Shown: positions 1 through 9,359, counted from the first letter of the stretch. The stretch: DNA of 64,000 nucleotides from Streptococcus porcinus (GCF_901542335.1 NZ_LR594036.1:1550001-1614000); one strand, 5' to 3'. A program made the numbers and translations. Notes: a model not told the origin generated them from the letters alone.

Positions 1-243
1 GAGATAGCTATTGTAATTTCCAGATTGATAAAGAAAGAGAAGAAACTGATTGACTGTTGAAAATTTTCGACGTTTGGCCGACTTACTCAAATGAGCAATT
101 TGTTGCTTATACAAGGTTAGCCTTTCTTGGCTTAGTTTTTCTGAAATCATGTTAACAAATTGCAATAAATCATAGCGATAAGCCGATTTAGTATTGTCAG
201 ATAAGTGTTTTTGCTCAAGGAAAACTTCTACCAGATTAATCAT
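1..243 (-). CDS. XerD-like tyrosine recombinase, N-terminal fragment
   Basis: The first 81 codons of a gene leave the window on the left. The start is the ATG read from 243, whose ATGATTAA overlaps the stop codon of the CBS-domain gene, a typical coupled junction. The peptide begins MINLVEVFLEQKHLSDNT and continues with a helical pattern of the SAM-like core-binding domain that precedes the catalytic domain of phage-type integrases. The catalytic R-H-R-Y residues would lie outside the window. In streptococci a xerD-like gene commonly sits here before scpA and scpB (known from related genomes). Family assignment rests on the N-terminus and context only. Confidence 0.7.
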   Translation of the reverse strand, partial: MINLVEVFLEQKHLSDNTKSAYRYDLLQFVNMISEKLSQERLTLYKQQIAHLSKSAKRRKFSTVNQFLLFLYQSGNYNSYL

Positions 244-703
244 CTTTTTTTGAAATCCTAAAATTATCTGTAAAGTCATGCAATAGGCTATTTAAAGCCT
301 TAAGAATTGACTTACGCGTAATAATACCCACAAAAATATCTTGATCATTAACAACTGGTAAAAATGGATAATCAACTAATTTATGCATAATCAGTGTCAA
401 ACTAGCCGTATTGCGGATTGACTCAATTTTAGTATTAACCATTTCTCCAATATCAGTCTGGTTCAACTCCCAATCTGTTAGTTGTTTCTTAACTTGATAA
501 CTTAGAATATCTGAGATACTAATTGTACCCTTAAAATGACGATCTTTTGTCAAAACAGGAACTCTGGAAAAGCCATTATTAACCAATAATAGCATGACAT
601 GATCAGAATTATGAGTATCAATAAAAATGGCTAAATCATCTGCTGGTATTAGATAACTATCTAAATGTTGTAAAATAAAATCTTCAAATTCTTTTGCGAT
701 CAT
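236..703 (-). CDS. CBS-domain protein (CbpB/DarB-like)
   Basis: This 155-residue protein is essentially two CBS domains, roughly residues 15-70 and 80-145, with the typical sequences FSRVPVLTKD and FLPVVNDQD followed by short helices. Stand-alone CBS pairs of this size in Firmicutes bind adenine nucleotides; the DarB/CbpB group binds cyclic di-AMP. Binding here is inferred from size and family, not from a visible specificity residue. The gene overlaps the phosphodiesterase gene upstream by four bases (ATGA) and the xerD-like gene downstream by eight, so it is part of one operon with murI, rdgB and yfcE. Confidence 0.8.
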   Translation of the reverse strand: MIAKEFEDFILQHLDSYLIPADDLAIFIDTHNSDHVMLLLVNNGFSRVPVLTKDRHFKGTISISDILSYQVKKQLTDWELNQTDIGEMVNTKIESIRNTASLTLIMHKLVDYPFLPVVNDQDIFVGIITRKSILKALNSLLHDFTDNFRISKKDD

Positions 704-1221
704 CGTTTAAATTCCTTAGTCAGTGACGGGTAAAGGCTATGATCTCGAGTCAAATAATCAACTTTGATGGCATCATCAGCCAATTCGATACGAGCATACA
801 GCTTTTCATTAACCTCTCCACGAGGTTGCGACACGGATCCAGGATCAACAAAAAGGGTTTTTCCAAGTTTCCAAGCCGCTGGACGATGCAAGTGTCCATA
901 CAGACATAGATCTGCATCAGCTTCTTGTGCAAAATAGTCAAGTTTATCCCAAGTGAAATTGATATTATACAAGTGTCCATGTGTTTGAGCAATGGTAAAG
1001 GAGTCTAGCTTTGTCACTAAGCGATCTGGATACCCTATATCATAATCACAATTTCCACCTACCACATGGACCCCATCCCAAATAGAGTCTGAACTTTTCA
1101 ATTCAGAATCTCCATTATGAAAAATGGCGTCCACTTGACCAATATATTTGTCTTTAATAGCTTGAATAATATCTCGATCTCCGTGAGAATCACTCATTAC
1201 TATAATTGTTTTGCTTGCCAC
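700..1221 (-). CDS. YfcE/MJ0936-type metallophosphodiesterase
   Basis: A 173-residue calcineurin-like phosphoesterase. The metal-binding motifs are all visible: SDSHGD near the N-terminus, NGD, GGNCD, THGH and YGHLH. Proteins of this family hydrolyse phosphodiester model substrates with two metal ions; the natural substrate is usually unknown. The start at 1221 overlaps the 3' end of rdgB by 22 bases; an in-frame ATG eight codons later is an alternative start that would still keep SDSH. It is co-transcribed with murI and rdgB upstream and the CBS gene downstream. Confidence 0.88.
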   Translation of the reverse strand: MASKTIIVMSDSHGDRDIIQAIKDKYIGQVDAIFHNGDSELKSSDSIWDGVHVVGGNCDYDIGYPDRLVTKLDSFTIAQTHGHLYNINFTWDKLDYFAQEADADLCLYGHLHRPAAWKLGKTLFVDPGSVSQPRGEVNEKLYARIELADDAIKVDYLTRDHSLYPSLTKEFKR

Positions 1222-2186
1222 GATGGAAAGACCTCCATTAATTTTCGAACAGCTTGACCTCTATGCGATAATTGATTCTTTTCTTCAGCTTCTAGTTCAG
1301 CTGCATGACGACCGGTCTCACCGACAATAAAGAGAGGATCATAGCCAAAACCATGATTACCTTTTGGTTGAAAGGCAATATAACCAGGCCAATCTGCCTC
1401 AACAACAAGACTTTCTTTATCCGGTGCAGCTACTACCAAGGTTGAATGAAATTGCGCTGAACGATCTTTTTGATCAAAAACCATAGCTAATTCATGCAAT
1501 AATTTAGCATTATTACGGTCATCTGTGGCATCAGGTACTGAAAAACGAGCTGACCAAACACCTGGAAGTCCCCCCAAGGCAGCCACTTTCAACCCCGAGT
1601 CATCTGCCAAGACCATTTTTCCTGTTAGGTGTGAAATAGTTTCTGCTTTCAAGCGAGCATTTTCTTCAAAGGTTACACCAGTTTCCGCGACCTCTGGCAA
1701 ATCGGGATAATCGTTAAGATTTTCTACACGATAACCGAGATCAGCAAACAAACGACGGAATTCTTTGGTTTTTCCCTCATTTCGTGTAGCAATCAAGATT
1801 GTTTCGCCAACTCCTTTTCTGCTATCAGGGAAAAAGACAGCCATTGATACACCACCTTCTGGGAGATAGACAGCAAGTAACTTTTCATCCTCACTTAATA
1901 AGATAGCTCCTGCATGGCGGTCCACCTTGATTTCGCGCTTCGTTTCTTGATTGATCATATCAACAATAAAAGAAAGGAGTGAAAAAGGAGATTGGTAGCG
2001 AAGCACTGAAACATCATAGCCCTTAGGATTTTCCCAGTCTAGCTCGGTAGATATACCATCTAAAAGATCATCTATTTTTTTGACCATCATCTGGTCTACT
2101 CCCCAACCCGAGACCATATTATGACCAGTCATTTTTCCGATAAACCAGCTATCCTTGTCTTTATACTCGTAAATTTTTTCACTCAT
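1200..2186 (-). CDS. rdgB: RdgB/HAM1 non-canonical purine NTP pyrophosphatase with N-terminal extension
   Basis: The C-terminal 200 residues are a HAM1/RdgB pyrophosphatase, which hydrolyses dITP, XTP and similar bases to keep them out of DNA. Recognisable motifs are [38 protein letters not shown] and GFGYDP. The first about 125 residues are an extra domain not present in the roughly 200-residue E. coli enzyme; such extended proteins of about 325 residues are known in streptococci. The extension has no motif I recognise. The start overlaps the murI stop by four bases, so translation is coupled to the racemase. Confidence 0.9.
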   Translation of the reverse strand: MSEKIYEYKDKDSWFIGKMTGHNMVSGWGVDQMMVKKIDDLLDGISTELDWENPKGYDVSVLRYQSPFSLLSFIVDMINQETKREIKVDRHAGAILLSEDEKLLAVYLPEGGVSMAVFFPDSRKGVGETILIATRNEGKTKEFRRLFADLGYRVENLNDYPDLPEVAETGVTFEENARLKAETISHLTGKMVLADDSGLKVAALGGLPGVWSARFSVPDATDDRNNAKLLHELAMVFDQKDRSAQFHSTLVVAAPDKESLVVEADWPGYIAFQPKGNHGFGYDPLFIVGETGRHAAELEAEEKNQLSHRGQAVRKLMEVFPSWQAKQL

Positions 2187-2977
2187 AAGGTCACATGCTC
2201 CACATTAATTTTTCGTTTTAACCATACTGAGGCAATCTCTTGAAAGGTTTCAGGGCTTGCCGTTGTGTAAAAATAGTGTCTCACTTTTTCTTGATAACGA
2301 CCACTGTTGATTTCAAAGTAATTTAAGAGAACAGAGATATCTCGTACACACTCCGCTCCGCTATCAATCAACTTGACTGATGGTCCCATAACGTTTTGAA
2401 TAATAGGACGAAGCAAGGGATAGTGGGTACAACCTAAGACCAAAGTATCTACCTTCCCAACCAAGGGTGCTAAAGTTTCATAAACAACCTTTTTTGCTAC
2501 GCTAGATTGTATTTCATTGGACTCAACAATAGGTACAAATTTAGGACAAGCTAAGCTAGTCACCTTTACAGCTGGTGCTAGTAATTGAATTTTTTGGCGA
2601 TAAATATCTGATGTTACAGTCATTGGAGTCCCAATCACACCTACACGACCATTTGTTGTTGACTTAATTGCTGCGCTTGAACCAGGTAAAATAACACCTA
2701 GAACAGGGATGTCTAATGCTTCTTTGACTTCTTCCCAAGCAACGGCCGTTGCTGTATTACAAGCAAAAACAATCATTTTAACATTTTTCGTCATCAAAAA
2801 ATTAACGAGTTCCCAAGTGTATTCTCTAATTTGTTCGGCTGGCCTTGGGCCATATGGTGCTCTTGCAGAGTCACCGATATATATGATATTCTCATATGGG
2901 AGTTGACGCATTAACTCTCGAACAACTGTTAAACCACCAACCCCAGAATCTAGAAAACCAATCGGTCTATTATCCAT
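2183..2977 (-). CDS. murI: Glutamate racemase
   Basis: A 264-residue cytoplasmic enzyme that converts L- to D-glutamate for peptidoglycan. Both catalytic cysteines are present, Cys73 in ACNTATA and Cys183 in GCTHYPLL, together with the N-terminal [12 protein letters not shown] and the [10 protein letters not shown] motif. Length is normal for the family. It is the first gene of an operon with rdgB, yfcE, the CBS gene and xerD-like. Only about 25 bases separate the ATG from the last T-run of an upstream terminator, and a promoter-like sequence lies in front of that terminator, so it may be read through the hairpin (see findings). Confidence 0.95.
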   Translation of the reverse strand: MDNRPIGFLDSGVGGLTVVRELMRQLPYENIIYIGDSARAPYGPRPAEQIREYTWELVNFLMTKNVKMIVFACNTATAVAWEEVKEALDIPVLGVILPGSSAAIKSTTNGRVGVIGTPMTVTSDIYRQKIQLLAPAVKVTSLACPKFVPIVESNEIQSSVAKKVVYETLAPLVGKVDTLVLGCTHYPLLRPIIQNVMGPSVKLIDSGAECVRDISVLLNYFEINSGRYQEKVRHYFYTTASPETFQEIASVWLKRKINVEHVTL

Positions 2978-3003
2978 TTAAACTACTTCCTAATTGACAC
3001 GAA

Positions 3004-3035
3004 AAAAACTCAGCTGCTTAGCCAACTGAGTTTTT
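3004..3035 (-). terminator. Intrinsic terminator between yneF and murI
   Basis: Arms AAAAACTCAG (3004-3013) and CTGAGTTTTT (3026-3035) form a 10-base stem. On the minus strand it is followed by further T residues. It lies about 115 bases past the yneF stop and only about 27 bases before the murI ATG. Confidence 0.8.
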
Positions 3036-3070
3036 CTTCCAACTCTGAACAGTTGACATATCCTCTCGAA

Positions 3071-3100
3071 AATATAAATTAAGAAGTTTTTTCATATCAA
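3071..3100 (-). promoter_or_regulatory. Putative promoter in front of the murI leader hairpin
   Basis: On the minus strand TTGATA (3095-3100) and TATATT (3071-3076) are separated by 18 bases. Transcripts from here would run into the hairpin at 3004-3035 before reaching murI. Confidence 0.5.
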
Positions 3101-3149
3101 TGACTGTTCACATAATCATAAAGAATTGTTTAACTTTTCTTTACGTTGA

Positions 3150-3389
3150 TTATTTCCCTTTAGCTGTAGCAGCCTTAGATTGTTTCACAATATTACGGTA
3201 GGTTTGTTGGATTTTAGCTTCACTTGGTTTCTGACCCATCTGGCTCATCATTTCCCTAATAGCTTCTGGCGTCAAACGAGGATGTTCTCCTAGTTCTTTT
3301 TCAATTTGCTTGCGGGCAATGTACATCCCGCCAAATAAACCAGCTGTAAGCGCAAGAATAATTAATAAAATCCAAATTGTTGTAGACAT
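3150..3389 (-). CDS. YneF-family small membrane protein
   Basis: A 79-residue protein of the UPF0154/YneF family. An N-terminal hydrophobic segment (about residues 4-24, ending in [14 protein letters not shown]) anchors it, and the rest is a charged helix containing NPRL-like [24 protein letters not shown], typical of the family. Function is not established; the family is conserved across Firmicutes. It is monocistronic here, with its own terminator downstream. Confidence 0.88.
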   Translation of the reverse strand: MSTTIWILLIILALTAGLFGGMYIARKQIEKELGEHPRLTPEAIREMMSQMGQKPSEAKIQQTYRNIVKQSKAATAKGK

Positions 3390-3615
3390 TTTCTTTGATT
3401 TCTCCTAGTTCTTTATTCCACTCATTATATCAAAAATTTACCTTATTTACAAATGACAAAAACAGTAGAACTTTTTTTTAAAAGGAAAAGTCAAAATCCC
3501 TAATAGTAACAAACTAAGTCGTCCAATTAGTTGATTTTCTTAAAACTAGCCACTACTACCAGTAGCGTCATACTCTAAATAAGTCAACTAGATGGATCTA
3601 TTAACAGCATATAAA

Positions 3616-3639
3616 AACTAGCCTTCAGCGAGGCTAGTT
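3616..3639 (-). terminator. Terminator after the BI-1 gene
   Basis: AACTAGCC (3616-3623) pairs with GGCTAGTT (3632-3639); on the minus strand it is followed by TTTTTATA. It lies nine bases past the BI-1 stop. Confidence 0.85.
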
Positions 3640-3647
3640 AGGCAAAA

Positions 3648-4337
3648 TTAGTCATTACGACCAAAAATACGAAGCAAGCTAATAAATAAGTTAATAAAAT
3701 CTAAATAGAGACTTAAGGCCATAGCAACTGCCCAGCCATCTCCAACTTGACCATTGGTAGCTTGATAGACAGCTTTAATACGATTGTTATCAACTGCAAT
3801 TAGACCTGAGAAGATTAATACTGAGACAATACTAATAATAAAGTTCAGACCTCCACTACCAATAAATAAGTTAACGACACTTGCCACAATAATTCCAATC
3901 ACAGCAGCCATCAAAGCTTTACTAAAACCCGATAAGTCTTTCTTAGTAAGTAGTCCAATCATCGACATTGTAAAGAAAACAGTCGCAGACGAAATAAAGG
4001 CTTGAAGAACGGTTGTTTGTGTATAAGCAGCAATGATGAAGCTCAATGTAAAACCATTTAATGCTGAATAGAAGAGGAAAAGAGGCAAGGCCATAGGAGT
4101 GTTACGTTGCGCAGCCCCGCTAGCCACAAATACCAAAATCAATTCTAATATAATAGCACCATAGTAAACAAAAGGGTGATTTGCAATAATAGCAACCAGA
4201 TTATCTCTAAAAGGATATAGCATTAGGTAGGATACAAAGGCAGATAATCCTACACCTGCTCCCACCAACCCGTATATCTTTGCAAAAAATTGGCTAAGAC
4301 CAGAGTCAGTTTCCGAATAAATAATATGATCGTTCAT
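3648..4337 (-). CDS. Bax inhibitor-1/YccA family membrane protein
   Basis: A 229-residue integral membrane protein with about seven hydrophobic helices. The family signatures are the N-terminal short cytoplasmic stretch, the central [13 protein letters not shown] segment and the C-terminal [20 protein letters not shown], which is very close to the BI-1 consensus. BI-1 proteins form calcium-leak-type channels in some bacteria; the physiological role in streptococci is not settled. It lies 20 bases downstream of the HD-domain gene with a good ribosome site (AAAGGAG), so the two are probably co-transcribed. Confidence 0.92.
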   Translation of the reverse strand: MNDHIIYSETDSGLSQFFAKIYGLVGAGVGLSAFVSYLMLYPFRDNLVAIIANHPFVYYGAIILELILVFVASGAAQRNTPMALPLFLFYSALNGFTLSFIIAAYTQTTVLQAFISSATVFFTMSMIGLLTKKDLSGFSKALMAAVIGIIVASVVNLFIGSGGLNFIISIVSVLIFSGLIAVDNNRIKAVYQATNGQVGDGWAVAMALSLYLDFINLFISLLRIFGRND

Positions 4338-4357
4338 AAATTTTCTCCTTTAAATAA

Positions 4358-4858
4358 TTATCGATTATGACTGTTTAAAGTTTTACGCTTGAAAAAACGA
4401 CGATTAGCCCATCGGTTGCGCATGGGAGTCACTGCTTCTTTAATTGCCCAATACTTATCAACCATCGTTACAATATAACTTTCACGATAACGCGGAAAAG
4501 CTACTGTAGCTCCCCACATATGTTTTAAGATAATATCTTCTTCTCGCTTATTAATATCTGTTAATTTTTTGGCATTACGTAGGGCAATTCTTGGATGTAC
4601 CCAAGCATGACTCTTATTGAATTTTGTGACACGCCAATCATAGTAAAAGAAATCATGTAAGAGCCCGCCACGGGCTGTGCTTTTAGCATCCCAACCAAAT
4701 CGCTTAGCAAGTTTATAGCTGGTATACGCGACGTTAATAGAATGTTCTAAACGGGTTGAATGCTGATGTTGAACAATTGATTCTAGTTTTTGAAATTTTG
4801 GATGATTGATTAAGTGTCCAACATGTTCCATAAATTCTTGGTCATTAGTATAATCCAT
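4358..4858 (-). CDS. HD-domain hydrolase-like protein
   Basis: A 166-residue cytoplasmic protein with an HD-type metal site: His39 in RLEHSINVAY and His68-Asp69 in GGLLHDFFYYDW, plus a later His in KHMWG. HD proteins hydrolyse phosphate esters of nucleotides or similar compounds; the substrate cannot be read from the sequence. Its promoter has an extended -10 (4880-4888) and its ribosome site GAGGTGAT is well placed. Confidence 0.85.
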   Translation of the reverse strand: MDYTNDQEFMEHVGHLINHPKFQKLESIVQHQHSTRLEHSINVAYTSYKLAKRFGWDAKSTARGGLLHDFFYYDWRVTKFNKSHAWVHPRIALRNAKKLTDINKREEDIILKHMWGATVAFPRYRESYIVTMVDKYWAIKEAVTPMRNRWANRRFFKRKTLNSHNR

Positions 4859-4879
4859 TAGTTATCACCTCGTGTAGGT

Positions 4880-4888
4880 ATTATACCA
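4880..4888 (-). promoter_or_regulatory. Extended -10 promoter for the HD/BI-1 operon
   Basis: On the minus strand TGGTATAAT, an extended -10 element, ends 21 bases before the HD gene ATG. The -35 region would lie inside the 3' end of the methyltransferase gene. Confidence 0.6.
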
Positions 4889-4895
4889 TATTCCC

Positions 4896-5633
4896 TTAAA
4901 TCAAGCTGAAAATAAGGATTCCGGCAGCTACAGCCACATTCAAACTTTCTGCCCGTCCAGGCATCGAAATGTGTACCAGTTGACTAGAGAGCTCTGCCAT
5001 TTTGGTACTAATCCCTTGTCCTTCATTACCCATAACTAGTATGAAATCTGTTAAAGTTCCCAGTTGTTTATAATCAATGGATCGTTCTGACAAGGTAGTA
5101 GCTAAAATAGGCATCTCTTTAGACTTCATTGTCTCACAAAAAGCATAGATATCCGTACGCCAAACTGGTATATGATAATGGCTTCCCTGCATAGACCGTA
5201 AGGTTTTTTGGTTAAAGATATCAGCTGACTTTTCAGAGAGAAGGACACCATCAAAACCCGCAGCATCAGCTGTACGGATCATTGTTCCTAAGTTACCAGG
5301 ATCCTGAACATCTTCCAACAAGAGATATTTCCCTTTACCTATACTTGGTAGGTCTAGTTGTTCTTGTTTAACTTCAGCAACTATCCCTTGAGGTGTTGGA
5401 GAGGTTGTCAGTTCCTTTAGAACTTCTGGTGTTACGGTAATAACCTTATCATCAGTAGCAACTCTGTCGACATAATCTTCCAATACAAAAATATGTAAAA
5501 AGCATACTTGAGCTTTTTTGGCCTCTTCAAACAAATGCCAGCCTTCAATAAGATAGGAATCTTTGCGGTGTTTCTTGTGCAAGAGTTTTTTACTTTGTTT
5601 GATAATTGGATTTGCTTTAGAACTTATTTTCAT
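4896..5633 (-). CDS. TrmH/SpoU-family RNA 2'-O-methyltransferase
   Basis: A 245-residue SPOUT enzyme. The three trefoil-knot motifs are visible: motif 1 DVQDPGNLGTMIRTADAAG, motif 2 LVMGNEGQGIS and motif 3 ISMPGRAESLNVAVAAGILI. The N-terminal 100 residues form the L30e-like RNA-binding substrate domain (DSYLIEGWHLFEEA). It methylates rRNA or tRNA ribose using S-adenosylmethionine; the exact site is unknown. No Shine-Dalgarno sequence precedes the ATG, and an extended -10 ends six bases upstream, so the mRNA may be leaderless. Confidence 0.9.
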   Translation of the reverse strand: MKISSKANPIIKQSKKLLHKKHRKDSYLIEGWHLFEEAKKAQVCFLHIFVLEDYVDRVATDDKVITVTPEVLKELTTSPTPQGIVAEVKQEQLDLPSIGKGKYLLLEDVQDPGNLGTMIRTADAAGFDGVLLSEKSADIFNQKTLRSMQGSHYHIPVWRTDIYAFCETMKSKEMPILATTLSERSIDYKQLGTLTDFILVMGNEGQGISTKMAELSSQLVHISMPGRAESLNVAVAAGILIFSLI

Positions 5634-5639
5634 ATCTCT

Positions 5640-5648
5640 ATTATAACA
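5640..5648 (-). promoter_or_regulatory. Extended -10 immediately before the TrmH gene
   Basis: On the minus strand TGTTATAAT ends six bases before the ATG at 5633. A start of transcription six to seven bases on would coincide with the start codon. Confidence 0.6.
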
Positions 5649-5689
5649 TATCTTTTTCGCCAGTTTAAAACATTAGAAAAGTCTACATA

Positions 5690-5698
5690 TGTTATAAT
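5690..5698 (+). promoter_or_regulatory. Extended -10 for acylphosphatase
   Basis: TGTTATAAT on the plus strand. Transcription would begin near 5705, exactly where the strong ribosome site AAGGAGG (5705-5711) starts, giving a leader of about 14 bases. Confidence 0.65.
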
Positions 5699-5718
5699 AT
5701 GAAAAAGGAGGCTCTAAA

Positions 5719-5997
5719 ATGAAAAAAGTTCAATTGACTGTTTCGGGTAAAGTTCAAGGTGTCGGTTTTCGATATAGCACTTATTCCTTAGCCCTGCAAA
5801 TAGGGGGCATCTATGGTCGTGTTTGGAATAATGAGGATGGAACTGTTGGCATTTTGGCACAAGCGACCGATTCTCAAAAAATCGTTGATTTTATTCAAGA
5901 AATCCGCAAAGGGCCTTCCAAATGGTCCAAGGTCACTTATGTAGATGTCAAAATGGCAAATTTTGAAGACTATCATGATTTTAAAATCTCCAATTGA
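5719..5997 (+). CDS. acyP: Acylphosphatase
   Basis: A 92-residue acylphosphatase, which hydrolyses carboxyl-phosphate bonds such as those in acetyl phosphate or carbamoyl phosphate. The phosphate-binding loop GKVQGVGFRYS with Arg18 and the catalytic Asn37 in GRVWNNEDG are both present, and the length is standard. It is transcribed divergently from the TrmH gene and lies 81 bases in front of yidC, with no clear terminator between, so the two may share transcripts. Confidence 0.93.
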   Translation: MKKVQLTVSGKVQGVGFRYSTYSLALQIGGIYGRVWNNEDGTVGILAQATDSQKIVDFIQEIRKGPSKWSKVTYVDVKMANFEDYHDFKISN

Positions 5998-6078
5998 AAT
6001 CAGACTGCGGAAGTATTGTTAAATTTCCCAAAAAAAAGTAAAATAGATAAGTATATTAAAATTTAAAGGAAAAATACA

Positions 6079-7008
6079 TTGAAACTTAAATTAAATCGCA
6101 TATTATTTTCTACTATGGCACTATCGGTCCTCTTTACTTTAACAGGTTGTGTCGGTAGAGATAAACAAGGTAATCCTACAGGCATTATCTGGGATATCCT
6201 CGGAAAACCAATGTCTCACTTTATTGAGTATTTCGCTAATCATATGAGCTTGGGGTTCGGACTTGCTATTATTATAGTCACCATTATCGTTCGAACTATT
6301 ATTTTACCCTTAGGACTTTATCAAGCAAAGAAGGCTAGCTACCAGTCTGAGAAAATGGCTTACTTAAAACCCGTTTTTGATCCAATCAATCAACGCGTTA
6401 AAAATGCTACTACTCAAGAAGAAAAATTTGCTGCACAGTCTGAATTGATGGCTGCGCAAAAAGAAAATGGGATTAATATGCTTGGTGGCATGGGATGTCT
6501 ACCGTTACTTATTCAAATGCCTTTCTTCTCTGCCATGTACTTCGCAGCCTTACACACTAAAGGTATTTCAACTAGTCACTTTTTAGGTATTGACCTTGGG
6601 AGTAAGAGCCTTATTCTAACTGCCATTATTGCAGTTCTATACTTCTTCCAATCTTGGTTGTCTATGCAAGCTGTTGCTGAAGAACAACGTGCACAAATGA
6701 AAACCATGATGTATACCATGCCAATCATGATGATTTTTATGACTATGACTTTACCCGCCGGTGTTGGTCTTTATTGGTTAGTTGGTGGATTCTTCAGTAT
6801 TATTCAACAGTTAATAACCACGTACTTCATTAAACCAAAACTCCGTCAACAAATTGAAGAAGAATTCAAAAATAATCCACCTAAAGTTGGAAAAGTAAGC
6901 AATGTTCGTAAAGACGTAACACCTTCTAAAGATAAAACTAACAAGAATATTCCTAAAAGTACGTCTTCACCAAAAAACCGCAATGCAGGTAAACAAAAAA
7001 GACGTTAA
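6079..7008 (+). CDS. yidC: YidC/OxaA-type membrane insertase lipoprotein
   Basis: A 309-residue insertase that helps small membrane proteins enter the bilayer, alone or with Sec. The start is TTG at 6079, eight bases behind AAAGGA. The N-terminus is a lipoprotein signal ending LTGC with lipidated Cys24, as in Gram-positive YidC. About five membrane segments follow; the conserved parts [22 protein letters not shown] and LPAGVGLYW are visible. The C-terminal tail of about 60 residues is strongly basic (KKRR end), a feature of the YidC2 paralogue that binds ribosomes. A hairpin terminator follows. Confidence 0.93.
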   Translation: MKLKLNRILFSTMALSVLFTLTGCVGRDKQGNPTGIIWDILGKPMSHFIEYFANHMSLGFGLAIIIVTIIVRTIILPLGLYQAKKASYQSEKMAYLKPVFDPINQRVKNATTQEEKFAAQSELMAAQKENGINMLGGMGCLPLLIQMPFFSAMYFAALHTKGISTSHFLGIDLGSKSLILTAIIAVLYFFQSWLSMQAVAEEQRAQMKTMMYTMPIMMIFMTMTLPAGVGLYWLVGGFFSIIQQLITTYFIKPKLRQQIEEEFKNNPPKVGKVSNVRKDVTPSKDKTNKNIPKSTSSPKNRNAGKQKRR

Positions 7009-7024
7009 TAATATGACATAAACT

Positions 7025-7054
7025 AAAGCCATCACTCAATAAAGTGATGGCTTT
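7025..7054 (+). terminator. Terminator after yidC
   Basis: AAAGCCATCACT (7025-7036) pairs with AGTGATGGCTTT (7043-7054), then T residues on the plus strand. Greatly stable 12-base stem. Confidence 0.9.
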
Positions 7055-7099
7055 TTAGGCTAGATAAAATAAAAAAGCGCTGCATCAACAGCCACCTTC

Positions 7100-7582
7100 T
7101 TATTTGGTTTTTTCAACGCTTACGATTTCAACTTCATAAGTCGTCGCAGGTGATACAATTTGAGCTTTATCACCTTTCTTTTTGCCTATCAAAGCTTGAG
7201 CAATTGGACTTTCGTTTGAGATTTTGCCAGAAAAAATATCTGCACCTGCGGAACCTACAATATGATAGGTATCTTTATCGTTTGTTCCAACTTCTTGGAC
7301 AACTACTGTTTTACCGATAGCAACTTCATCTTTTGCAACCGCATCACTGTCAATAATCTCAGCAAAGCGAATTTTAGTTTCTAAAGTTGAAATTTGTCCT
7401 TCAACAAAAGCCTGTTCATCTTTTGCTGCATCGTATTCTGAGTTCTCTGATAGGTCTCCATAGGATCTTGCAATTTTAATGCGTTCAACTACTTCTGGAC
7501 GACGAACTAATTTTAATTCTTCTAATTCTTTTTCAAGTTGTTCTTTTTCAATTTCAGTCATTGGATAAGTTTTTTCAGCCAT
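7100..7582 (-). CDS. greA: Transcription elongation factor GreA
   Basis: A 160-residue GreA, which enters the secondary channel of RNA polymerase and stimulates cleavage of backtracked transcripts. The acidic tip of the N-terminal coiled coil, [16 protein letters not shown], is present, followed by the C-terminal FKBP-like domain (KVSYEV-type end, [11 protein letters not shown]). The ATG at 7582 (MAEKTYPMT) was chosen because homologues begin there; a TTG 33 bases upstream would add 11 residues without homology. It follows mltG, with the mltG terminator lying between them. Confidence 0.95.
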   Translation of the reverse strand: MAEKTYPMTEIEKEQLEKELEELKLVRRPEVVERIKIARSYGDLSENSEYDAAKDEQAFVEGQISTLETKIRFAEIIDSDAVAKDEVAIGKTVVVQEVGTNDKDTYHIVGSAGADIFSGKISNESPIAQALIGKKKGDKAQIVSPATTYEVEIVSVEKTK

Positions 7583-7616
7583 TTCGTTTCTCTTTTCTTT
7601 TTTAGGATTTCGCAAA

Positions 7617-7651
7617 ATACAAACATGATGCTTAAAGCATCATGTTTGTAT
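7617..7651 (-). terminator. Strong terminator after mltG
   Basis: A perfect 16-base stem (7617-7632 with 7636-7651) and a three-base loop begin directly at the mltG stop. On the minus strand it is followed by TTTTG. It separates mltG from greA. Confidence 0.85.
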
Positions 7652-7652
7652 T

Positions 7653-9359
7653 TTACTGAATTTGCTTGTTAACATATTTTTCAACATTTGCTGAATGTTG
7701 TTCATAGGTTTTTGCGTAGAAGACTTCACCTGTTTTAACATTGGCAACAAAGTATAAATAATCAGTATTAGCAGGTTTAACCGTTGCGTCAATTGCAGAA
7801 AGTCCTGGACTATCTACAGGGCCTGGCATGAGACCAGTATTGGTATAAACATTATAAGGGGATTTAATCGTTGTGTCAATGCCAGCATCTTCAGCAAGAG
7901 TTGTTTTATCTCCCAACTTATTCATGGCATAAAGAATAGCAATATTAGATTGCAAAGCCATACCATTTTGTAAGCGATTATAGAAAACACTTGCTATATC
8001 ACGACGATCTTCATCCGTTGAGCCTTCTTTTTCCACCAGTGAAGCGAGCGTTAGAACTTCATTTACCGTTTTACCACTTGACTCTATTCCACTATAATAA
8101 GGAGCCATTGTGGCATCGGTCGTTGCTAACATCTCTTCAATTAAGGCTTTTACATCCGTTTCTTTATAATAATCATAAGTAGCTGGGAATAAGTAGCCTT
8201 CTAACTGATACACTGCATCAGCTTTTTTAGGAAGGCTAGATAAAAGTCTTGGGTACTTTTTAACCATGGCTTTGATAAAATTATCATCTTGGATAGTATC
8301 TAAAAACTCTTGTGACTTAAAGGGTGTTTTGTCTTTTCTTGATTTGGTATTGACATTATCAGTTATTGCTTTACTTATCTGTTTGATGGTATAACCTTCT
8401 GGGATAAGTACCTTACCCAAAGCTGGTTTAGTTGGTTTATCTGTCCCACCTTTTTGCAATGATTTAGCAATCTCATCTAAAGACATACTCTTTTGAAGGT
8501 TGTAGTAACCACTTTGAAAATTTGAGAAGTTTTTAAATTTAGTATAAAAATTGAAAACTGTTCCACTTTTAATTAGACCTTTTTCTTCCAAGACTTGCCC
8601 AATTAGCTTATTCCCTGAACCAGCTGGAATTTCAACTTGGACATACTTCGTATCGTTTTTATCAACTGGGTTAATGGCATTATAGATAAAAATAGAACCT
8701 ATCAAGGCTACTAAAGCAATAATCAAAATAATTGATGAAATGACAACCAATGATATCTTTTTGGCAACACGATCTCTATGTTGGCGCTTGTTAGTGCTTC
8801 TTCTCACAGAACCTCCTTTTTTAGAAGCCTCTATCTGATCTGCTTCTAAAGCACTTTTAGAGTCCTCAGCTTCTAAAGGAGTGCTAGTATTCTCAGTAGT
8901 GTTTTTAGTTTCAAAATAATCGACATCTCGATCAGAAGACTCTACCATTGTATCTGACCCTGTTCCAATCTCTGGTTGGTCAAGGATAGTAATAGGCGTA
9001 AAGGGAATGGTTTCAGAGACATCATTTCTTTGGCTATGAAATACTTTTTCAGAGTCCTTATAAAGACTTTCCGATGTCCATTTTGGGCTTAAAGATTCAT
9101 GACTCTCAGTTTCTGATGGAGCTGACGATCTTGCTATTTCATCTTGGTAATTTTTGTAGAGTGCAACCGTTTTTTGCCTTGCTTCAGCGACTTCTCTCTC
9201 TTTTTGTTTTATCTCTTCTGCTTTCAAGTCTTGATGATGAAGAAGTTCTTCTTCTTTTTCTTTGCGAATTTGATTGGCTTTTTCTAACTCAGCTAAAATA
9301 TGCTCTTTAAAGCTCTTTTCTTTCTGAGACTGTTGCCCATCATCTTTAATATCGGTCAA
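7653..9359 (-). CDS. mltG: Endolytic murein transglycosylase MltG (YceG-like)
   Basis: A 568-residue single-pass membrane protein. The cytoplasmic N-terminal 200 residues are charged and coiled-coil-like (KANQIRKEKEEELLHHQ), longer than in E. coli MltG but usual for streptococci. One membrane helix spans about residues 203-228. The extracellular part is the YceG domain, with LVEKEGS carrying the catalytic glutamate, then the conserved SVFYNRL and LQSN. It cuts nascent glycan strands and works with the PBP2b elongation machinery in streptococci (known). It has its own terminator. Confidence 0.93.
   Translation of the reverse strand: MTDIKDDGQQSQKEKSFKEHILAELEKANQIRKEKEEELLHHQDLKAEEIKQKEREVAEARQKTVALYKNYQDEIARSSAPSETESHESLSPKWTSESLYKDSEKVFHSQRNDVSETIPFTPITILDQPEIGTGSDTMVESSDRDVDYFETKNTTENTSTPLEAEDSKSALEADQIEASKKGGSVRRSTNKRQHRDRVAKKISLVVISSIILIIALVALIGSIFIYNAINPVDKNDTKYVQVEIPAGSGNKLIGQVLEEKGLIKSGTVFNFYTKFKNFSNFQSGYYNLQKSMSLDEIAKSLQKGGTDKPTKPALGKVLIPEGYTIKQISKAITDNVNTKSRKDKTPFKSQEFLDTIQDDNFIKAMVKKYPRLLSSLPKKADAVYQLEGYLFPATYDYYKETDVKALIEEMLATTDATMAPYYSGIESSGKTVNEVLTLASLVEKEGSTDEDRRDIASVFYNRLQNGMALQSNIAILYAMNKLGDKTTLAEDAGIDTTIKSPYNVYTNTGLMPGPVDSPGLSAIDATVKPANTDYLYFVANVKTGEVFYAKTYEQHSANVEKYVNKQIQ

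Noticed and set aside
750..992. An 80-residue minus-strand frame inside the phosphodiesterase gene
   Set aside because: It lies in another frame of a clear metallophosphoesterase and has no start signal.
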